Shown: positions 52,417 through 56,910 of the stretch, in pieces
Position numbering within the stretch: the stretch's first letter is position 1
Layout: each line of letters opens with the position of its first letter
Assembly (NCBI GenBank): GCA_026713865.1
Contig: JAPONQ010000075.1
Coordinates: forward strand, 1 to 56,910
Source: Chloroflexota bacterium
GTDB taxonomy: Bacteria > Chloroflexota > Dehalococcoidia > UBA2979
Direction: 5' to 3'
Length of the DNA stretch: 56,910 nt
Notes under the pieces: generated by a model
The model's database searches: none
The model's input: the letters and a program-made list of their open reading frames with translations, nothing else
Told to the model about the DNA's origin: nothing
Position numbers and translations under genes: made by a program

Positions 52417-53733
52417 CTAGCTACAGGCGCGGCGCACGATCCCGTACATGAGCCGTGAGCCCAGGGCGAGGTTCTCCACCGTGATGAACTCATCGTGCGC
52501 GTGGAACCCGCGCCGCTCCTCCTCGGAGAGCAGGGCCGGGATCAGCCCGTACGCAGCGACGCCGCGCGGCCGGAGGAACCGGTTGTCGGTTCCGTAGGCG
52601 GAGGTGGTGAGCGCCACCACGGCGCCCGGCACCTCCGCCGCGATCGTCTCCCGGATCGCATCCATGAGCGCCGTGTCCGACCGCGCGATGGCCATCGGGA
52701 GCCTCGGGCCCCGCCGCTTCATCTCGACGCGGATGCGGTCGTCGCCGATGCGTTCCTCGACGGCGGCGATCCACTCCTCGGGCGCCGTCCCCGGCAGCAG
52801 GCGGCAGTCGAGCGTCGCCTCCGCGGTCGACGGGATCATGTTGCTCTTCACGCCGGCCGAGATCAGCGTCACGTTGAGCGTGGTGGTGAAGAGTGCGAGC
52901 CGTTCCGGGTCCGAGGCGACCGCGATGCGCAGGGCCTCCTCGCGGGCGAGTGGCGGCAGCAACCCGGCCTCGCTCAGGCGCTCGACGTAGGCGCGCGCCG
53001 GCGGCGTGAAGGTCAGGCCCCGCTCCCAGTCCGAGAGCCGGCTCAGCGCCCGGATCAGGTGCAGCGCCGCGTTGTCCTCGTGCGGCTGGCTCGCGTGTCC
53101 GGCGCGGCCCCTGGCCACGAGGCGCAGCTCGCACATCTCTTTCTCGGCGACGGCGACGGAGAAGAGCGCCGGCTCTCCCGCCGCGCCCGGCTGACCCACC
53201 GCGCCCTCGTTCAGCTCGAACTCGACGTCGACGAGCTGCGGGTGATGCTCGCAGAGCCACGCCATCCCGACGTCCGAGCCCACCTCCTCGTCGGGGAGCG
53301 CGCAGAAGACGAGATCGCGTCGCAGCGGCAGGCCCTGCCGGCGGGCGAGCAGCACGGCCAGCAGCTGCATCACGCCGCAGCCCTTCATGTCGACGGCGCC
53401 GCGGCCGTAGATGCGGCCGTCGACGAGCTCCGCGCCGAAGGGGGGGTGACTCCAGTGCTCCTCCTCGACCGGCACCACGTCGGTGTGGTTCGCGAGCATC
53501 AGCGGGCGGGCGCTGCCGTCGCCGGCGAGGCGGGCGATCAGGATCTCACGGCCGGGAGACGGCTCCAGATACTCGCAGGGGATCCCCTCGGCCTCCAGAA
53601 TATCGCCGAGGAAGCGCGCCGCGGCGCTCTCGTTCCCCGGAGGGTTGCGCGTGTCGATCCGGAGGTAGCGCCGCAGGATCCCCACGGCCTCCTGCTCGAC
53701 AGCACGCCAGTCGATCGCAGCGCCCGCAGCCAT
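52417..53733 (-). CDS. M20-family metallopeptidase, 438 aa
   Basis: The zinc-binding residues appear in LANHTDVVPV, YGRGAVDMKGCG and ALPDEEVGSDVG, and the terminal GFHAHDEFI supplies the last His. The dimerisation domain is RLVARGRAGHASQPHEDN. M20 enzymes hydrolyse dipeptides or N-acyl amino acids (for example ArgE/DapE types); the exact substrate is open. ATG 53733 has a G-rich upstream region; an ATG at 53769 is a longer alternative. Confidence 0.9.
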   Translation of the reverse strand: MAAGAAIDWRAVEQEAVGILRRYLRIDTRNPPGNESAAARFLGDILEAEGIPCEYLEPSPGREILIARLAGDGSARPLMLANHTDVVPVEEEHWSHPPFGAELVDGRIYGRGAVDMKGCGVMQLLAVLLARRQGLPLRRDLVFCALPDEEVGSDVGMAWLCEHHPQLVDVEFELNEGAVGQPGAAGEPALFSVAVAEKEMCELRLVARGRAGHASQPHEDNAALHLIRALSRLSDWERGLTFTPPARAYVERLSEAGLLPPLAREEALRIAVASDPERLALFTTTLNVTLISAGVKSNMIPSTAEATLDCRLLPGTAPEEWIAAVEERIGDDRIRVEMKRRGPRLPMAIARSDTALMDAIRETIAAEVPGAVVALTTSAYGTDNRFLRPRGVAAYGLIPALLSEEERRGFHAHDEFITVENLALGSRLMYGIVRRACS

Positions 53734-53935
53734 CCGTCCCCATCCCCTCGCCGCCCGCGATGATGCCACGGGACGATGCTAACCGCGTCGCGCCGGCGAG
53801 ACCCCGGGGCGGCCGAGGCCGGCATGCTCCGGCCCGGAGCGAGCGCCCGACGGCCGGGCTGTCCCGCCGGGACTTCGCCCGGGGGCTATGCTCGCTCACG
53901 CTGGAGTGCTGTCAGGCGGCGCGCGGGGAGGACAG

Positions 53936-54889
53936 ATGGACGAGCGAGCGTTCGGGCGGCTCGGGGCGGTCTCCGCGCTCACGCTGGGCGGCGGAGGAAT
54001 CGGGCAGGTCTGGGGCCCGACGAGCCGCGACGAGGCGATCGCGACCACGCGCGAGGCCGTCGAGGCCGGGATCACGCTCCTCGATGTCGCGCCGGGGTAC
54101 GGCCGCGGCGAGGCGGAGCGGGTCGTCGGCCAAGCCTTCTCGGGCCGTCCGCCCGACGCGGTCCGCATCGTGACCAAGGTCCGGCTCGGCGCCCCGCCCG
54201 CGGCGGAGGTCGAGGGGCGGATCGCCGGGAGCCTGGACGAGAGCCTGCAACGGATGCGGCTCCGGCGGGTCGATCTGCTCCTCCTCCACAACCCGATCGT
54301 CCCCGACGACGACGCGGAGACGGCCGGACCCCCGAGCCGTCTCTTCGCGGAGACCGTCCGGCCCGCCCTCGAGCGGCTCGTCGACTCGGGGCGGGTGGGA
54401 GCCTGGGGGATCACCGGGATCGGCGTCCCGGACCCCGTGATCGCCGTGCTCGGGGCGAATCCGCGCCCGGCCGCCGTGCAGTGCATCGCCAACCTGCTCG
54501 ACTCGGCCGGCGCGCTCAGACGCTTCGCGGGGGAGGCGCGGCCGCGCGAGATCATCGCGGCGGCGGCGGCGGGCGGCGTCCCGGTGATGGGCATCCGCGC
54601 CGTGCAGGCCGGCGCGCTCACAGGCGGCTTCGACCGCGAGCTGCCGGAGGGCCACGCCGATCGCGCCGACTTCGACCGCGCCGCGTCCTTCCGCGCGCTC
54701 GCCCGCGAGCTCGGAGAGAGCCCGGCGGCGCTCGCCCACCGCTACGCGCTCTCGCTGGCGGGCGTGGCGACCGTCGTCCTCGGCGTGAAGAACCGCGTCG
54801 AGCTGCGCGAGTGCCTGGAGGCCGAGCGGCGGGGTGCACTCGAGGGCGAGCTGGTGGCGGCCATCGACGCCTCGGTACGCGGGAGTTGA
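53936..54889 (+). CDS. Aldo/keto reductase, 317 aa
   Basis: The catalytic tetrad is complete: Asp50 and Tyr55 in LLDVAPGYGRGE, Lys81 in VTKVRL and His118 in LLLLHNP. The TIM-barrel end shows VVLGVKNRVELREC for NADPH binding. ATG 53936 has GGGGAGGA upstream; an earlier in-frame ATG at 53888 is less likely. TATGCT at 53887-53892 may be the -10. Confidence 0.9.
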   Translation: MDERAFGRLGAVSALTLGGGGIGQVWGPTSRDEAIATTREAVEAGITLLDVAPGYGRGEAERVVGQAFSGRPPDAVRIVTKVRLGAPPAAEVEGRIAGSLDESLQRMRLRRVDLLLLHNPIVPDDDAETAGPPSRLFAETVRPALERLVDSGRVGAWGITGIGVPDPVIAVLGANPRPAAVQCIANLLDSAGALRRFAGEARPREIIAAAAAGGVPVMGIRAVQAGALTGGFDRELPEGHADRADFDRAASFRALARELGESPAALAHRYALSLAGVATVVLGVKNRVELRECLEAERRGALEGELVAAIDASVRGS

Positions 54890-54902
54890 GCGGAGGCTCG
54901 CC

Positions 54903-55913
54903 CTACGGGTCGCGCCGAAACGCCTCGATCGCCAGCTCGAGGTTCTCGTGCGTGCGCTCATAGGTCATGGAGGCGTTCGCCGAGTAGAGGCAGAGCGTGT
55001 CTATGACGTCCTCGTAGCGCTGCGCCTGCTCCACCACTTCGTCCGGCGTGCCGCAGATGCCGTGCTCGGCGGCGACGTCGTCCGGGATCGCCTCCGCCAG
55101 CGCGTCGGCGTCGCCGGGGCGGCCGAAGAAGGCCTCCTGGATGCGCGCGCGGACCGCCTCGTGACCCTGCGAGTCGAGCACGCTCGCATAGCTCCGGGTC
55201 GCGAGGAACGGGCCTATGGAGAGCTTGAGCTCGCGCAGCGCCTGCCGGCGGTCGCGAGCGATAGCGTAGGTGATCCAGCCCTGGTGATCGAAGTCGGCTC
55301 GCGTCCGCCCCGAGCGCTCGAGTCCCGCGTCCACGTGCGGCCAGACGACGTCGCGGATGAATCCGACGGAGGCGATGGGATGGCCGCAGAGCCCGGCGCA
55401 GAGATCGCCGGCGAGGCGCAGCATCCCCGGGTTGACGGCGGCGAGGTAGACCGGAGCCGCGGGGCTCGTGCCGTCGTCGTTCCAGTCGAGCGCCGAGCCC
55501 TCGAAGGAGTAGAACTCGCCGCGGAAGGACAGCCGCTCATCCGACGGCGTCTCCCAGGCGTGCCGGATCGCGCGGATCATCTCCCGTACCCGGCTCGCCG
55601 GATGCGGGTAGTCGCGCCCCAGCGTGCTGATGTTCCAGTTCTTCGTGCCGCCGCCCAGGCCGAGCACGAAGCGGCCGCCGTAGAGACGCTGCAGGTCGGC
55701 CGTGTGCTGGGCGAGGTTTCTCGGCTCGAACTGAAAGGCGCGGAAGACGCCGCTCCCGATGCGCACGCGGTCGGTGCGCTCCATCATCGCCGCGAAGGCG
55801 GGAATGCTCTCGCCGGAGTTCCACACCGTCCCGAAGCCGGCCGCCTCGGCGAGGCGCGCGAGAGCGGGCTTGCGGGCGAGGTGGCTGCCGGCAATCGAGA
55901 TAGCGAGATCCAT
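54903..55913 (-). CDS. LLM-class oxidoreductase, 336 aa
   Basis: A second luciferase-like TIM-barrel protein, longer than the one at 49868 and not closely similar. RVRIGSGVFRAFQFEPRNLAQHTADLQRLYGGRFVLGLGGG matches the family block and VYLAAVNPGMLRLAGDLCAG the phosphate loop. It probably uses F420 or FMN. AGAGAGGAGG lies directly upstream of the ATG. Convergent with the aldo/keto reductase gene. Confidence 0.88.
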   Translation of the reverse strand: MDLAISIAGSHLARKPALARLAEAAGFGTVWNSGESIPAFAAMMERTDRVRIGSGVFRAFQFEPRNLAQHTADLQRLYGGRFVLGLGGGTKNWNISTLGRDYPHPASRVREMIRAIRHAWETPSDERLSFRGEFYSFEGSALDWNDDGTSPAAPVYLAAVNPGMLRLAGDLCAGLCGHPIASVGFIRDVVWPHVDAGLERSGRTRADFDHQGWITYAIARDRRQALRELKLSIGPFLATRSYASVLDSQGHEAVRARIQEAFFGRPGDADALAEAIPDDVAAEHGICGTPDEVVEQAQRYEDVIDTLCLYSANASMTYERTHENLELAIEAFRRDP

Positions 55914-56105
55914 CGTCGCCTCCTCTCTGGCGACATCGACGTTAGCACGACGCCGCCCCGGGCCGTGCTACTCGGTGCCCCCGGCGGGCCGACGCCTGTG
56001 CGAACATCGAGGCGTGAAACGAGCACGCCCCACGCCCCCCGCGAGCTCGCGCACGTTGCCGCCTCCCGCGCTCCCGCGGCACCGTCCGCGCCGCCCGCGG
56101 GACCC

Positions 56106-56768
56106 GTGAGCCCCGCCCGTCGACCCGGCGGCGGCGCGACCCCGAGGAGATGGGAGCCCGGCGAACCGATCACGGGGCGCAGCATCTGGCACGGACGGGT
56201 CTTCACGGCCTGGCTCTTCGTCGTCGTCGAGGACCGCGGCGACGTGATCGCGGCCTGTATGCCCGCAGGCGCTCTCTGGAAGCGCCCGACGGACCTCAAC
56301 GGCAACGACATCCGCCTTCCGCACGGCCCCTGGCGGCTTCGCGACGACGTCTGGCGGGGGCACGGGCTCGTGCGCATCTTCATCCGCGGCGCCGCCCACT
56401 CCGTCCTGGTTTTCCTCGGCGACGGTGACGTCCGCCGCTGGTATGTGAACCTCGAAGCCCCCTTCCGCCGGACCGCGATCGGGATCGACACGCGCGACCA
56501 TCACCTGGACGTCGTCGTCGCGCCCGATCTCAGCGAGGTCAGGTGGAAGGACGAGCACGAGCTCGACGAGGCCGTCGCCGCCGGCAGCCTGACCGCCGGG
56601 GAGGCCGCGGCGATTCGCGCTGAGGCGACGCGCGCCGTCGAGTGTGTCCTCCGCGGCGAGCATCCGGCGATCGACGATCGCTGGCGGACCTGGACGCCGC
56701 CGCCGGGGTGGCGGGCGCCGACGCTGGCGGCCGGGTGGGAGACGCCCCCGCGGCGGGGCCGCGGCTAG
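56106..56768 (+). CDS. DUF402 (FomD-like) protein, 220 aa
   Basis: YVNLEAPFRRTAIGIDTRDHHLDVVVAPDLSEVRWKDEHELDEA is the DUF402 signature; the acidic residues and Lys bind metal in FomD, a nucleotidyl-ester hydrolase. An unusually long N-terminal segment contains WHGRVFTAWLFVVVEDRGDVI. I chose GTG 56106; the 5' side is open but Pro-rich and without a start. The stop TAG lies directly against the end of the next mobile element. Confidence 0.85.
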   Translation: MSPARRPGGGATPRRWEPGEPITGRSIWHGRVFTAWLFVVVEDRGDVIAACMPAGALWKRPTDLNGNDIRLPHGPWRLRDDVWRGHGLVRIFIRGAAHSVLVFLGDGDVRRWYVNLEAPFRRTAIGIDTRDHHLDVVVAPDLSEVRWKDEHELDEAVAAGSLTAGEAAAIRAEATRAVECVLRGEHPAIDDRWRTWTPPPGWRAPTLAAGWETPPRRGRG

Positions 56769-56910
56769 GTTTACTTCCCACGAACGTTGTTTACAGCCGC
56801 GACGCGGGGACAGCGCCGTCGATGCCGCCGTGCGGTCGTCGCGCATTGTAGCGATGGAGCCAGCGCGGGAGCTCGTGCAGGCGCTCGGCGTTCGAGCGAT
56901 ACGGACGGGC
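56769..56910 (-). mobile_element. IS481-type transposase, C-terminal part, with element end
   Basis: The minus-strand frame entering from the right edge ends at TAA 56793-56791. It contains AERLHELPRWLHRYNARRPH followed by GGIDGAVPASRL, the usual end of an IS481-family integrase core. Between 56769 and 56790 the sequence GTTTAC occurs twice, 20 bases apart, probably within the terminal repeat. The element therefore ends one base or so beyond the DUF402 stop codon. Confidence 0.8.

Overview
The window is GC-rich chromosomal DNA, densely packed, with many GTG starts and 1- to 8-base gene overlaps. Gene content (a small DUF5679 zinc-ribbon gene, F420-type luciferase-like oxidoreductases, NIPSNAP, cyclase and DUF402 families, a phosphatidylinositol cluster) suggests a high-GC Chloroflexota of the Dehalococcoidia type; a deep-branching actinobacterium is the main alternative. 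This is inference from gene families, not a marker-gene placement.

Positions 1 to about 11,530 look like an accessory island abutting the 3' end of a tRNA-Ser(TGA) gene (11529-11618, minus strand). It holds a transposase fragment, an IS1595-type transposase with small flanking genes, small hypothetical genes, an IS110-type transposase and a four-gene minus-strand operon (9234 to 3839) of lower GC than the core genome. That operon encodes an amino-directed DNA methyltransferase, a phosphoribosyltransferase-fold protein, an ORC/CDC6-like P-loop ATPase and an unrecognised alpha/beta protein. The genes overlap or nearly abut, which suggests one transcript. I read it as a probable anti-mobile-element (defence or conflict) system and as the most interesting object here. 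A remnant of flavin-dependent thymidylate synthase (thyX) lies directly upstream. Operon, remnant and IS110 gene are bracketed by two 131-bp direct repeats (3320-3450 and 11185-11315) that differ at three positions.

From the tRNA rightward the DNA is ordinary chromosome. After three single genes (SnoaL-like, GNAT, NIPSNAP) comes nusA-ylxR-infB-rbfA-truB, preceded by a promoter and an intrinsic terminator within the nusA leader, and followed by the DUF5679 gene. A LysR gene diverges from an operon of ino1, two LpxL/PatA-like acyltransferases, a PHP phosphoesterase, a PimA-like glycosyltransferase, a CDP-alcohol phosphatidyltransferase and a thioredoxin-fold protein, which together suggest phosphatidylinositol and mannoside-type lipid synthesis. 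The minus-strand genes folD, prfB (with a programmed +1 frameshift) and a metalloprotease follow, divergent from acpS-nnr-fabD-fabF-fabF-recJ.

The right third holds an RRM RNA-binding protein, a cyclase-family hydrolase, a phosphate regulon (phoB-phoR-pstC-pstA-pstB-phoU, without pstS, with a Pho-box-like repeat before pstC), and a run of catabolic-type enzymes: acyl-CoA dehydrogenase, M14-type lipoprotein, dienelactone hydrolase, 2-hydroxyacid dehydrogenase, two luciferase-like oxidoreductases, two tandem alpha/beta hydrolases, an M20 peptidase, an aldo/keto reductase and a DUF402 protein. The window ends inside a second transposase.
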